Assembly (NCBI RefSeq): GCF_000143415.4
Contig: NW_003314263.1
Coordinates: forward strand, 1,304,165-1,368,164
Origin: Selaginella moellendorffii
Taxonomy: Eukaryota; Streptophyta; Lycopodiopsida; Selaginellales; Selaginellaceae
Reading direction: 5' to 3'
DNA: 64,000 nt
In this document: piece after piece, positions 41,417-51,743 of the stretch
How the letters are laid out: each line of letters starts with the position of its first letter
Position numbering within the stretch: position 1 is the stretch's first letter
The notes under the pieces: generated by a model
Seen by the model: the letters and a program-made list of their open reading frames with translations, nothing else
The model's database searches: none
What the model was told of the DNA's origin: nothing
Translations under genes and position numbers: made by a program

Positions 41417-43951
41417 ATGCCCGACCACTGTTCCAAGTTCTTCTTCTTCGCCATCGGCCTCCAGCTGGTAACCATCCCTCTCCTCGTCTCCTCACAGTCT
41501 TCGGTCGAGGCGGGCTACAGCTTGGAACTCAGTAGGCCCATCACTCGCAACGTCCTGGAACTACAAAAAGATGGCGAGATCCAAGCAGCGTTTGGCTTTA
41601 CCTCGCGTTCCATGACCTGGGCTGTCTTGTATTCTCTGTCCGCCTACTTGGTAGCCCAGCCAAACGACGAGAAAGCGCAGGTCATAACGCCTGCAACAGT
41701 GGTGTGGAGAGCTACAGAGAAACTAGTTCATCAAGGTGCGTACCTTAACTTCACCGAAGATGGAAACTTGGAATTGAGTGATCGCGATGGAAGCTTGGTG
41801 TGGTGCACGGGAACGGCTGGCTCTGGAGCACAGATCCTCGCGCTGGAAGCTCCTGGGAATCTCGTCCTTCGCACCCGGAATGGGACTTTGGTGTGGCAGA
41901 GCTTCGATCATCCCACGGACGCCTTGTTCCCTCAGCAGCAGTTGAAACCAGGAATGAAATTAGTCGCGAGTGTCTCAAGCGAGAACACGCAGGAAGGATA
42001 CTTCTCCCTCGAGGTCGATCGGTTCTCGGTAGTCTTGTACTCGGCTAGTCCCGTGTATGGAGAGCTTTGGAGCTCCGGATCCAGCAAGGTCGAGATATCC
42101 CACGTCCTTCTCTCCGCAAGCAGCCTAAAGATTTACGGCCAAAACGGCACAGTTCTTTGGTCCTCCCAAGCGTTTAGTCCAGTCACGGATGCCACAGGGT
42201 TCCAGCTGCTTAAGATTTATCCCAAGGGGGAGCTTCGTCTTCTCACTGGACAATCAAGGACGAAGGAAATGATTATTCTCAATCCAAGTTTCAAGGAGAA
42301 AAGCTTGCCTCCGACGTGTGGTACAAACTGGCTTCCCAAAAACACCGGGTGCTCCTGTCCAGAGTTGAAGAATGGAAACAACTCCATGCAGTATGTTTCC
42401 TCCGGCGACAAGGGAAGATGTAAGATCGACAAAGAACCTGCAGAATGCAGTGGTGGCTTAGAATATGATCCATCAGAATACCAGATGCTGGAAGCCAAAG
42501 ACTTCTACTACTACGCACCAGCGAATCTTTCGAGCGGTGGAATCCACAACATCACTCGAGAGGCTTGCAAGACCCTGTGCATCAACAACTGTACATGTAA
42601 GGCGTCATTGAGTCACGGAGACACGAGTACCTGTTTCCAAATGGCAGACATAGATACGCTCTACAGAACACCGAACGCAGCCAACTCGAGCTTTATGGTG
42701 GCCTTCAAATCGCACTCTCATTCCAAAGTGGCTCTCGGAACTTTTAATGGCTTTCGAAAGGCTCCAAGTAGGAGAATCAGGCCAGTGATCGTCGTGGCGG
42801 CAGTCGTTCTACCAGCCATTATAATCGTTACTTTTGCGGTCGTGATCTGGAGAAGGATACTCCACTCGTACCTGGATGAATTCCGCCAGTCATTCCCTTC
42901 TGGTGCTGTAGAAGTGCCTCGGGTTTTCACGTATCCGGAGCTGCACGAAGCAACAAAAGGTTTCAGTAAGAAAATAGGAAGCGGAGGATTCGGCTCGGTG
43001 TACGAGGGGGTTCTTCCGGACGGATCAAGAGTCGCGGTTAAGCGTCTAGAAAACTCAAACCAAGGACGCAGGCAATTCAAAGTGGAAGTGAAAGTCATAG
43101 GGAGCATCCACCACAAGAACCTGGTACGACTCAAAGGCTTTTGCTCTCAGAGACCCTGCTACTTCCTGGTCTACGAATACATCGCGAATGGATCGCTAGA
43201 CAGATGGATTTTCAAAGCAAAGGCAGCAGCAGCAGCACTGGACTGGGACACAAGGTTCCGGGTAGTGGAAGACATCGCGAGAGGCCTGGCCTATCTCCAC
43301 GAGGAGTGCAGCACCAAAGTCCTCCACTTGGACATCAAGCCGCAAAACATCCTCCTGGACGAGAGCTTTGGGGTGAAGATCGCAGACTTTGGACTCTCGA
43401 GGATGGTGGAACAGGGAGAGATGAGCACCGTCATGACCATGATCCGAGGAACACCCGGATACATGGCCCCGGAGTGGCTCCAGCTGAGAGTGAGCGACAA
43501 ACTGGACGTCTACAGCTTTGGAATCGTTGCTCTGGAGGTAGCAACGGGGCTGCAAGCGCTCCACACTTGCGTCTCTTGCGAGACTAGCCCAAGGTTTCTA
43601 GCGGCATGGGGATACATGAAGCTACGAGCGGGAGAGATGGTGGAGATGGTGGATGCAAAGCTACGAAAGGAAATCTACGAGAGTACCTCGAGAAGGAGCC
43701 AGGCCGAGCGGCTGCTCAAGATTGGAATGTGGTGCATCCAGCCGGATCCAAGGCAGCGGCCTCGCATGGTGGAAGTGGTGAAAATGCTGGAAGGAGCGAC
43801 GCCAGTGATGGATCCGCCAGTGCCACCGCCGGACCAGGCCTGCAAGAAAGGAACATCAGACACGAGCTTGCCGCTAAACATCCTCATGGATATGATAAAC
43901 CAGGGCGCGAGGAAGCCGAAGGAGGCGAGAGGATGCATTCCTCGTCTGTAG
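41417..43951 (+). CDS. G-type lectin S-receptor-like Ser/Thr kinase (RLK4)
   Basis: Intronless, 844 residues from the ATG at 41417 (MPDHCSKFFFFAIGL, a signal peptide). The 38 extra in-frame codons upstream are charged and would bury the signal. The B-lectin domain (VVWRAT, FTEDGNLELSDRDG, VWCTGTAG, WQSFDHPTDALFP) is followed by an EGF/PAN-like Cys-rich part (CSCPELKNG, CKTLCINNCTCKA). The transmembrane helix is at about 457-478. The kinase has its Gly loop at 521-526, Lys542, HLDIKPQN with Asp639, DFG at 657 and GTPGYMAPEW. It is non-RD, like the other members. It is closer to RLK5 than to RLK1/2, so the cluster has two subfamilies. Confidence 0.9.
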   Translation: MPDHCSKFFFFAIGLQLVTIPLLVSSQSSVEAGYSLELSRPITRNVLELQKDGEIQAAFGFTSRSMTWAVLYSLSAYLVAQPNDEKAQVITPATVVWRATEKLVHQGAYLNFTEDGNLELSDRDGSLVWCTGTAGSGAQILALEAPGNLVLRTRNGTLVWQSFDHPTDALFPQQQLKPGMKLVASVSSENTQEGYFSLEVDRFSVVLYSASPVYGELWSSGSSKVEISHVLLSASSLKIYGQNGTVLWSSQAFSPVTDATGFQLLKIYPKGELRLLTGQSRTKEMIILNPSFKEKSLPPTCGTNWLPKNTGCSCPELKNGNNSMQYVSSGDKGRCKIDKEPAECSGGLEYDPSEYQMLEAKDFYYYAPANLSSGGIHNITREACKTLCINNCTCKASLSHGDTSTCFQMADIDTLYRTPNAANSSFMVAFKSHSHSKVALGTFNGFRKAPSRRIRPVIVVAAVVLPAIIIVTFAVVIWRRILHSYLDEFRQSFPSGAVEVPRVFTYPELHEATKGFSKKIGSGGFGSVYEGVLPDGSRVAVKRLENSNQGRRQFKVEVKVIGSIHHKNLVRLKGFCSQRPCYFLVYEYIANGSLDRWIFKAKAAAAALDWDTRFRVVEDIARGLAYLHEECSTKVLHLDIKPQNILLDESFGVKIADFGLSRMVEQGEMSTVMTMIRGTPGYMAPEWLQLRVSDKLDVYSFGIVALEVATGLQALHTCVSCETSPRFLAAWGYMKLRAGEMVEMVDAKLRKEIYESTSRRSQAERLLKIGMWCIQPDPRQRPRMVEVVKMLEGATPVMDPPVPPPDQACKKGTSDTSLPLNILMDMINQGARKPKEARGCIPRL

Positions 43952-44109
43952 AGATCCAGGCATAGATCATTCACCTCGCGATGCGATCGCGCCTCTTCCA
44001 CGAGCGATGGCCGATCCGGGCGCTCTACCACAGGCGACTAAAACCCTAGATCAGTAACAACCATCTCAAAGAAAGAATCCTAACCGTCGATCATATGGCG
44101 CGCTTTCTT

Positions 44110-44664
44110 ATTTGAACTACAACCGTTGATCTACATGAACTCACTCAAAGAACACGATCTCACGTCGATGGCCTCACGATCTCACGTCGATGGCCTCCTC
44201 CTTCCCGACGGCGCGAGATTTGGGAAGGATTGGAGGAGCGTCCACTGTTTCTAGCGATCCCTCCAGCATTTTCGAGAGATATCCCATCGATGGTCTCTGG
44301 GCGGGATCACTCCGGACACACCACAATCCAATTCCAAGCAGCTTTTCCATCTTCTCGAAACACAGGTCCTGGTTTTGCTGCGAAGAAAAGCTCATCCTCT
44401 TGTCCATGATCTACTACTGCAGCCAGGAGCTTCGATCCGCAAGGAGAGCAAGCGGGCATGCCAGTGACCATCTCGAGCACCACCACTCCAAAGCTGTAGG
44501 TGTCAAGCTGGTCGCTCATCTGGAACTGGAGCCACTCCGGAGCCATGTATCCTGGATGATCATCTTGTCCACAGCTTGAAGCTCGCCTTGCCACGAGAGC
44601 CCAAAGTCGAAGATCTCCACTCGAAAGTTCTCATCCAGGAGTAATATTATGGGGCTTTTTTGGC
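44110..44664 (-). pseudogene. Lectin-RLK kinase C-terminal relic, inverted
   Basis: The minus strand encodes a kinase C-lobe of the RLK1/2 subfamily: DFGLSWQGELQAVDKMII, then MAPEWLQFQMSDQLDTYSFG, LEMVTGMPACSPCGSK and LLGIGLWCVRSDPAQRPSMG. A deletion removes the RGTPG motif. Another frameshift lies near 44400 and one near 44650. A 23-bp segment (GATCTCACGTCGATGGCCTC...) is duplicated in tandem at 44157-44195. It faces the opposite way to all other kinase genes here. Confidence 0.8.
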
Positions 44665-45187
44665 GCAGATGAGTACCTCTCTAGGCGTGTCATCTCCTTG
44701 GTAAGTGGCAGATGCAAAGGCTAGGTTGTCCATTCTTCCACTTGGTTGATCTCCCTTCAACGCAACTATTGGAGATATATGCTCTCATGTCATAAGAGGT
44801 CTATAGATGCCATTTTATTAATCCACGTAGAGTTATAACTCTTATAATATTTTCCATAAATTTTGAGGGCTAAGGTCCTGAGACGTCAGGTGATTTTTAC
44901 AGAGAAATGACAGCATTCTTCAAACTTTATGAAATTATAGTAAAATCTAAACTGTGTATGTGGCTTGGCAAAATTTAGGGCACTTTAAAAATGCTTTTGG
45001 CGCCCTTTAGGGCTTATACTCTCGCGGTCAGACTCTCGGGGACAACGTTACAGCCTCGAGAAGAACGAAACCATTCTTGTCCTCCTGAGACCACGATGCG
45101 CTAGAGCCGATCGATTTCACGCTACCTTACAACCCATCCCTTGCAATCACCTCTTTCCCAGGCTTGCTCGTTGTCTTCAAGCACCTA
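44665..45187. other. 5' flank of RLK5
   Basis: No gene; AT-rich, then GC-rich near the RLK5 start. Confidence 0.5.
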
Positions 45188-47719
45188 ATGCAGCCTTTTC
45201 TCTTCATCTTCATCGTCTTGCTCCTCTCGTTCTCTTTACTTCGTGCCACTCCACACGATGTCTATGCGATGCCCAACACGATCTGGAGGATCGGCTACCT
45301 CTCCAACATAGTTATCAAGGGTCCGATCGGCTTTCTCGCGAAGCCCATGACGCTCGGGTTTAGCACACCTTGCGTTCTCGTCTCCTGCAAGAACGATCCA
45401 CTCTATTACTTGTCCATCTCCATGCCGATCGACTCACCTGATAGCCAGTCCCAAGGCGCGACAGTGGTGTGGAGAGCTACTCCAAGGCCTGTTCGTCTCG
45501 GTGCCTATCTCAACTTCACGATCGATGGCGACTTGGTGCTGCGCGACTTTGATGGCAGCTTTGTGTGGTCGACGGGGACAGCAAACGCTGGAGCGCAGAT
45601 GATGACCCTCGAGAGCTCTGGAAATCTCGTCATCCAGACGGACAGTGGTTCTTTGCTGTGGCAGAGCTTTGATCATCCCACCGACGCGTTGCTCCCTGGC
45701 CAGATCCTAAAACCAGGGATGAAGTTAGTGGCAACAAAGACGAACGAGAACAAGGAACCAGGATACTTCTCTCTTGAGGTAAAACTCTCCTCGGTAGTTT
45801 TGTACTCCACGCTCCCGGCATATGGAGAGCTTTGGAGCTCTGACAGTAAAGATATATCTACTGTCGTCCTCTCCAACAGCAACCTGCAGATTCGCAAAGG
45901 TTACGATCCTGTCGACTATTACACTCCAACGTTTAGCACAGTGACGTTTAGCCCAGTGACTGACCTTTCCGGCTACCAGTTGCTCAAGCTGTATCCGGAT
46001 GGAGGGCTCCGATTTACCTCCCAGTCATACAGCAGTAACACCAGCAACACCACCAGTCTGAACGCCCTGTTCACGGCAAAAACCTTGCCTCCGTCGTGTG
46101 GACCTGCTTGGCTTCCCAGGGAAGATCAATGCGACTGTCTAGAGCTCGAGGAGGAGAACAGCTCCATGCGAGCCAGCATATCTGGGGACAAAAAAATATG
46201 CAAGTTTGATGAGCAGCCTCAAGAATGTGGCAAATATGATTTCTCACAACACGAGATGGTAGAAGCCAGAAACTACTACTACAACGATCACGCACCTTTT
46301 GGGTACTTATACACCATCCACAACGTTACTCCAGTAAAGTGCAGGGCCCTGTGCATCAACAACTGTACGTGTAAGGCGGTATTGATCGACGAGAAAACGA
46401 GTACCTGTTTCCAGATGAGCGAAGTCTTTGCTCTAAACAGAACGCACAACCCAGCCAGTCCAGCGTTGTCACTGTCTCTTAAGGTGCATCATGCTAAACT
46501 TCCGTTCTCGCGCAGCTTTCCTCAATACTTGTCTACGCATAAAAGGGCCAAGCCAGTGATTGTGGTGGTACTCTCTGCGACAACGATCGGGATAATTATC
46601 GTCGCAATCGTCATCTGGAAGAAACAGATAAACTCGTACCTCAAGCACTACGGGCAGTCGTTTCCATCTGGATCTGCTGAGGACGGCCTGCGTGATTTCA
46701 CGTACTCGGAGCTATACACAGCCACCAAAGGTTTTAGTAACAAAATTGGAAGCGGAGGATTCGGTGTAGTATACGAAGGAGTACTTCAGGATGGATTCAA
46801 GGTTGCTGTCAAGCGCATCGAGAATTCAAACCAGGGTCACAAGCAGTTCAAGGCGGAAGTCAGAGTTATTGGAAGCATAAATCACAAAAACCTGGTACAA
46901 CTCAAAGGCTTCTGCTCTCACTCGGCGTGCTACTTCCTGGTTTATGAGTACGTTGCAAACGGGTCGCTAGACAAATGGATCTACTCGCAGGAAAAGCTAG
47001 GCTGGGACACAAGGTTTGCAATCATTGTCGACATTGCTAAAGGGATCTCCTATCTCCACGACGAATGCACCACTAGAGTGCTTCACTTGGACATCAAGCC
47101 TCAAAACATACTGCTTGACGAGAACTTTGGCGTGAAGATAGCAGACTTCGGACTGTCCAGAATGGTAGAAAAAGGGGAAATGAGCAACGTCATGACAATG
47201 GTGAGAGGAACACCCGGATACATGGCTCCAGAATGGTTGCAGCTGAGAGTAAGCGACAAGCTCGACGTTTACAGCTTTGGGATCGTTGTTTTGGAGGTAG
47301 CTACAGGACTGCAAGCTCTTCATACCTGTGTGTCTTGCGGGACAAGCCCAAGGTTCCTGGCCACATGGATCGTTAACAACCTTCGAACGGGGAAAATGGT
47401 GCAGATGTTAGATAAAAAGCTGCAGCAAGAAATGGACGATACCTCAAGAAAGGTCCAAGTCGAGAAGCTGCTTCGCATCGGAGTGTGGTGCATTCAGCCG
47501 GATCCCAGGCAGCGGCCTGCAATGGTTGACGTCGTAAAGATGCTCGAAGGCTCGGCCGAAGTCTCGGATCCACCACTGCCTCCTCCCGAGGCCTGCAACA
47601 AAGTCGACACGAGCTTATCTCTCAACATCTTGATGGAAATGATAAACCAGCAAATGACACGGCCGAGAGTGGCGCGGGGATGCCTCCCTCTCCTCACGGA
47701 GAGAAGATCAGCAAAATGA
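45188..47719 (+). CDS. G-type lectin S-receptor-like Ser/Thr kinase (RLK5)
   Basis: Intronless, 843 residues. The ATG at 45188 gives MQPFLFIFIVLLLSFSLL, a clear signal peptide; the frame extends upstream only from a TTG. It has a B-lectin domain (VVWRAT, FTIDGDLVLRDFDG, VWSTGTANAG, WQSFDHPTDALLPG), a Cys-rich PAN-like part (CRALCINNCTCKA), and a transmembrane helix at about 457-478. The kinase has its Gly loop at 521-526, Lys542, HLDIKPQN with Asp635, DFG at 653 and GTPGYMAPEW. It shares with RLK4 the HTCVSCxTSPRFLA motif after the activation segment and the LNILMxMINQ tail. It is a non-RD receptor kinase of the plasma membrane. Confidence 0.9.
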   Translation: MQPFLFIFIVLLLSFSLLRATPHDVYAMPNTIWRIGYLSNIVIKGPIGFLAKPMTLGFSTPCVLVSCKNDPLYYLSISMPIDSPDSQSQGATVVWRATPRPVRLGAYLNFTIDGDLVLRDFDGSFVWSTGTANAGAQMMTLESSGNLVIQTDSGSLLWQSFDHPTDALLPGQILKPGMKLVATKTNENKEPGYFSLEVKLSSVVLYSTLPAYGELWSSDSKDISTVVLSNSNLQIRKGYDPVDYYTPTFSTVTFSPVTDLSGYQLLKLYPDGGLRFTSQSYSSNTSNTTSLNALFTAKTLPPSCGPAWLPREDQCDCLELEEENSSMRASISGDKKICKFDEQPQECGKYDFSQHEMVEARNYYYNDHAPFGYLYTIHNVTPVKCRALCINNCTCKAVLIDEKTSTCFQMSEVFALNRTHNPASPALSLSLKVHHAKLPFSRSFPQYLSTHKRAKPVIVVVLSATTIGIIIVAIVIWKKQINSYLKHYGQSFPSGSAEDGLRDFTYSELYTATKGFSNKIGSGGFGVVYEGVLQDGFKVAVKRIENSNQGHKQFKAEVRVIGSINHKNLVQLKGFCSHSACYFLVYEYVANGSLDKWIYSQEKLGWDTRFAIIVDIAKGISYLHDECTTRVLHLDIKPQNILLDENFGVKIADFGLSRMVEKGEMSNVMTMVRGTPGYMAPEWLQLRVSDKLDVYSFGIVVLEVATGLQALHTCVSCGTSPRFLATWIVNNLRTGKMVQMLDKKLQQEMDDTSRKVQVEKLLRIGVWCIQPDPRQRPAMVDVVKMLEGSAEVSDPPLPPPEACNKVDTSLSLNILMEMINQQMTRPRVARGCLPLLTERRSAK

Positions 47720-47878
47720 TACAAGCTCATCTGGAATGTAAAGGAGAATGTCTCAAGGACATACCATCCTAAACTTAACAAAAAATTCGTCACATCGAGG
47801 TAGATTTATAGTAAAAAGACACACCTTCAAGACTTCTTTCATTTCTGAAGAGCCTGTACGAAACTAACCAGATGTGAT

Positions 47879-50445
47879 CTACGTCCTGGCCTTTTTCTTT
47901 GAAAGCGGAGGCCCCATGTCACCGGCCGGGCGTTTTATTCCCAGGAAATGTTCCACCTGCGAGACGCGAACGTGAGTCACTTAAAAATCACAAAAGGTTT
48001 CTATCTCACCTTTTTGTCACCAAGCATTGGTGTAAGGCTGCCAATCGGTTCCTTCTCTACGGTTGCAAAACCACTCCTTGGATCACTCGTTTGCCTGTAA
48101 TTAGCAAATTGAAACACTGGATCCCCGGGAAGAACAAACAAAGAAAATACATACCCCGGCTTTATGTGCCCGCTCATAACAATGTAGGGGGTGCTCGTCT
48201 TCATTTGTACTTCACGCATTTTCTCCATAGACCTCAGAGGCGTGTCACCGGCTGCCATCTGCTTCTGCTTTAGCTCCTCCTCGTGCTGCTTCATCTTCTT
48301 TTCTTGCTTTCTCTTTCCAGGATTTTTTCCATGAAATTTGTGCGAGACTAGGCGAAAGGCTTCTTTGGGAGTCAACTGCACAGGGCAAGACACAGAGATG
48401 AGGGTCGGAAATTACGTAACAGTCACATACGTACCGTTCGGCCATACTCGTCTCGCCGATCTAACTGGATATCCCTTTCATAGGTTTTGTCATCGTCCAA
48501 AACACCGACAAGTTTGCTCGCCTTCTTGTCCATGTTTCTGCCACCCCATTCCACTGATTCCTTCAGGCTCCCCCTTTCTTTGAGGAGACTCAAGGCACCC
48601 GCTAATCCTTTCCCGACGGATACTTCTTTGATTGGCAATTCGTCGAAGACATCATCGTCTTCATTTTCGACGACGTCGTTCACCTTTGTGTCAGTTCGCC
48701 CATCTTCTTGATGGATTTCCATCGCAGATTGTCCATCCACCTCATCATCTCCGAAGGCATCATTCGTTGCAGCTCTTCGACTGATAACTGGAAACCATAC
48801 AATAGTTAGCAGCAAGGAAGAGGATGATGAACAGGATGATTACCTTCATCAGGTTGTAGGCTCAAGCAGAACTCCTCCGTCTCCGTGATAACGACGGTTT
48901 TCTCGGCCACTGAAGTCTTACTATCCACATCCATTGATTGTTCTTCGTCGGCAGCCTCCAGTTTCAAACGAGCAGCTATTCCTTGAGGCCCGAGCGTAGA
49001 CTGTATGCGCTGCCTAATGGCCAATTCACGCGACTTCTGCAAACGACTGTACAACTCGTCTTCTTCCTCCGCCTCAGCTTCTTGTTTGGGCTTCGAATTA
49101 TTTGCTCTTGAACCGAGATCATCAGCACCTAAACCGGCAGCTTTTGCTTCGGCTTCAAGCGCATCGACGTCCAGCATGTCTTTTTTCCTCAATTTCTTTT
49201 GTTTTCTCGGCTTCTTAAACTTCATCATCTCTTCCTTGGTATAGAAATCAGATGCCTGGTTTTCTGGTCCCAGCAACGATTGCATTTTCAGCGCTGCGCC
49301 TTGCAACTTTAGTCGGACCTGACATCGAAAACATCAGTGAACTTCAGTGGTGTAAGAAAACAGGAGAGGGTTACCTCCTCCAAACGCTTCTGGCTCTCCT
49401 CATTGACTCCACCCAAATCGTCAAGTTGGATTCCCTACACAGATCCAAGTTCATATATGGCAGATAAAGCAAAAGGATTAAGTACCTCGTCCTTTGGAGC
49501 ATCGTCATATTGAGGTAACAGCGATTTCACAGTATTGATGTCGTTTTGAAACCTGCAAAAGAAATGTTATTCCATGCCCATGTTGCTTAACTTCTTACTT
49601 GTCTTCGTAAGTCCCCTTTTTTTTCTTGGCATCACGATATGCATTGCTCCGCACAGTCTGCTCAGTGAGATTCACATTCTCCAATTCATCAGCATCTGAA
49701 ATTGCCATGTAAACATCATGGACTCTACGAGAACAACGTACCTTCGTTTATATCTCCTTCAGCGAGGATGTTGCTGTCTTTCAGAGTAAGAACTACCTCA
49801 CCACCTTCTATTATCTTCTCCAGTCCATGTCGAATCTTCATTCCTGCTAGATCCTCTGAAGAACAGGAGGAAGAAAACAAGCACGTTAAACAAATGCGAG
49901 GAAAAGGAAGCACTTACTTGATTTATACGCACTCTCCTCGTCATCTTCTTCATCCACGACCTCTTCATCCTGCAATAAAAGAAAACCAATAAAACTAGTG
50001 CTCGAAATTTCGTCTCTACCTGTTGAGCGATCGATCGAATTGCCGGCACTGCCTTCTTGGCCCTGACCTTCTCAATCTTTTCGATCTTTCTCGACTTCCT
50101 CACCCATTCCTCAATCTCCTTCGTCGCCGCTACCTCTTTCTCCTGCTCATCGCCGTCGAAATCCTCCCCCTTCTCCCTCTCTTTCTCCTTATCCCTTCTG
50201 GATTTGTGCTCCCCCGCCTCGGCGGCATCCCTGTCCCTGCGCCGATCATCCCTATCCCTCTCCCGATCCCTCTCCTTCTCCTTATCCTTCGAATTCTCCT
50301 TATTCCGATCGTGATCTCGCTCTTTCTTCTCCCTTCTACCGCTCTCCTCGCGATGATCGGCGGCGTCGCCATCCCTAGACCTATCGCGCTCTCGCCGCGA
50401 CCTACTGCTGCTCTTCTCCTTCTCGCTTCGCTTGCTGCGCTCCAT
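47879..50445 (-). CDS. SART1-family spliceosomal protein (DOT2/MDF-like)
   Basis: Eleven exons: 50445-50020, 49969-49918, 49855-49742, 49695-49599, 49552-49486, 49434-49375, 49318-48844, 48787-48435, 48375-48155, 48094-48010 and 47956-47879. The product has 675 residues and phases close. SART1 belongs to the U4/U6.U5 tri-snRNP and is needed for spliceosome activation; the Arabidopsis orthologue is DOT2/MDF. The N-terminus is a long Arg/Asp/Glu/Ser (RS-like) region. Family landmarks are GMKIRHGLEKIIEGGEVVLT, AYRDAKKKKGTYEDKF, DDVFDELPIKEVSVGKGLAG, LTPKEAFRLVSHKFHGKNPG and the terminal VEHFLGIKR...PLSKKK. It shares an 81-bp promoter with the divergent oligoribonuclease gene. Confidence 0.92.
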
Positions 50446-50526
50446 TGGAGTTTTGCCCTAGCACGGAATATCCGAATAAACACCTAAAACCCTAAATAGG
50501 GCTACATTGTCAATGCGTGGGAACCC
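50446..50526. promoter_or_regulatory. 81-bp bidirectional promoter with telo-box
   Basis: The start codons of the SART1 gene (minus) and the oligoribonuclease gene (plus) are separated by 81 bp. AAACCCTAAA sits at 50487-50496. Telo-boxes are known plant promoter elements of translation and housekeeping genes. No TATA box is visible. Confidence 0.65.
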
Positions 50527-51646
50527 ATGACGGAGAATCTCTTCTCCGCGCTCACTCTCATTGACGATGAGGACGATCTCGGTCAGCTCGGCGGTGGCGG
50601 CGGCGGCAGTAGCAGCTCTCGAATTCCTCTCCCGCTCGGCGATGCGGGGAGAAAGAATGGCTCCTCGCTCGCTACAATCGCCGGGGAGTTCGTGAGCCGG
50701 CCTCTTGTGTGGATTGATCTCGAAATGACTGGTAAGAGGCTAGAAGCGATCGATTTGGCAGTCTCTCTTTGTAGGATTGGATGTTTGCAAGGATAGGATT
50801 TTGGAGATTGCGTGTATCATCACTGATGGCAAGCTAACAAAGAGCATTGAGGTAACTTCTTTTGCGAATTCGTCGTCGTGATCAGTGCTTGAAAAAAATA
50901 AAAACGGTTCTTCCAGGGACCGAATTTGGTGATCCATCAATCCGACGAGATTTTGAAAGGCATGGGAGAGTGGTGTCAAACACACCATGCAGCTAGTGGT
51001 AGTGTTCTTCGGCTTCTATGAAATCTCTTATCTTTCTCTCTATGAAATCTCTTAGTTTTTTCTCTCTTCCAGGACTTACTGAAAGGGTGCAAAATAGCAA
51101 AGTAACCGAGGCACACGCTGAAATGCTGGTAAAAACCAACCAAAGTTTTTTCTGCGATTCCCTGAAGATCATTGTCTGTCATCCAGGTTCTCAAGTTCGT
51201 CCAGAAGTACACGATCGCTGGCTACGCACAGCTCGCCGGGAATTCGGTCTACAACGATCTAAACTTCCTCCGAGTGAGTGAATCAATCCCAAAACTTCCA
51301 GATGATCTTAACAAGGCTTCCATTTTTCTTCTTCGTCTAGAAGTACATGCCGACGCTAGCAGCGCATCTCTCCCACGTAATCGTCGACGTGAGCTCGATC
51401 AAATCGCTGTGCAAACGCTGGTACCCTCGAGGTTCGTGCGTGATAAGAAAAAAAAAAAAACCTTTTTACTTTTTTTCTACCAGAAATCTCTGTTGTTTTT
51501 CCTTTTGTTTTTTTTTTTGCCAAACTCTTCTAGACGCCGAAAGGGCTCCAAAGAAAGCAAAGAGCCACCGAGCGCTGGATGATATCAGGGAGAGCATCAA
51601 AGAGCTCGAGTATTTCAAAAGGACGATTTTTAAAGACAAGCGCTAA
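50527..51646 (+). CDS. Oligoribonuclease (DEDDh 3'-5' exonuclease)
   Basis: Seven exons: 50527-50731, 50775-50851, 50917-50998, 51073-51128, 51187-51273, 51341-51431 and 51534-51646. They give 236 residues and phases close. It degrades 2-5 nt RNA to mononucleotides; plant forms are mitochondrial. The catalytic set is visible: WIDLEMTG (Asp, Glu), [17 protein letters not shown] (Asp), then HRALDDI (His, Asp), typical of oligoribonuclease/REXO2. The first ~60 residues are an extension that may include a targeting peptide, although it begins with acidic residues. The next gene (BOP1) starts 97 bp after the stop, on the same strand. Confidence 0.92.
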
Positions 51647-51675
51647 CCAGTATGTAATTTTAAAAATCCTGGTTA

Positions 51676-51725
51676 TTAGGGTTAATAATTGTAAAGGGTT
51701 AATTGTAAAACCCTAGCTAGGGTTT
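51676..51725. promoter_or_regulatory. Telo-box cluster including an 18-bp palindrome before BOP1
   Basis: TTAGGGTTAA lies at about 51676-51685, followed by AAACCCTAGCTAGGGTTT at 51708-51725. The latter is a perfect palindrome made of two opposed telo-boxes, 18 bp before the BOP1 ATG. It probably drives BOP1, whose whole upstream spacer is 97 bp. Confidence 0.6.
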
Positions 51726-51743
51726 GGGCGTGTTCTTCCCGCA

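Noticed and set aside
48338..50487. Plus-strand frames opposite the SART1 gene
   Set aside because: Complement of the Arg/Asp/Glu-rich coding exons; no independent support.
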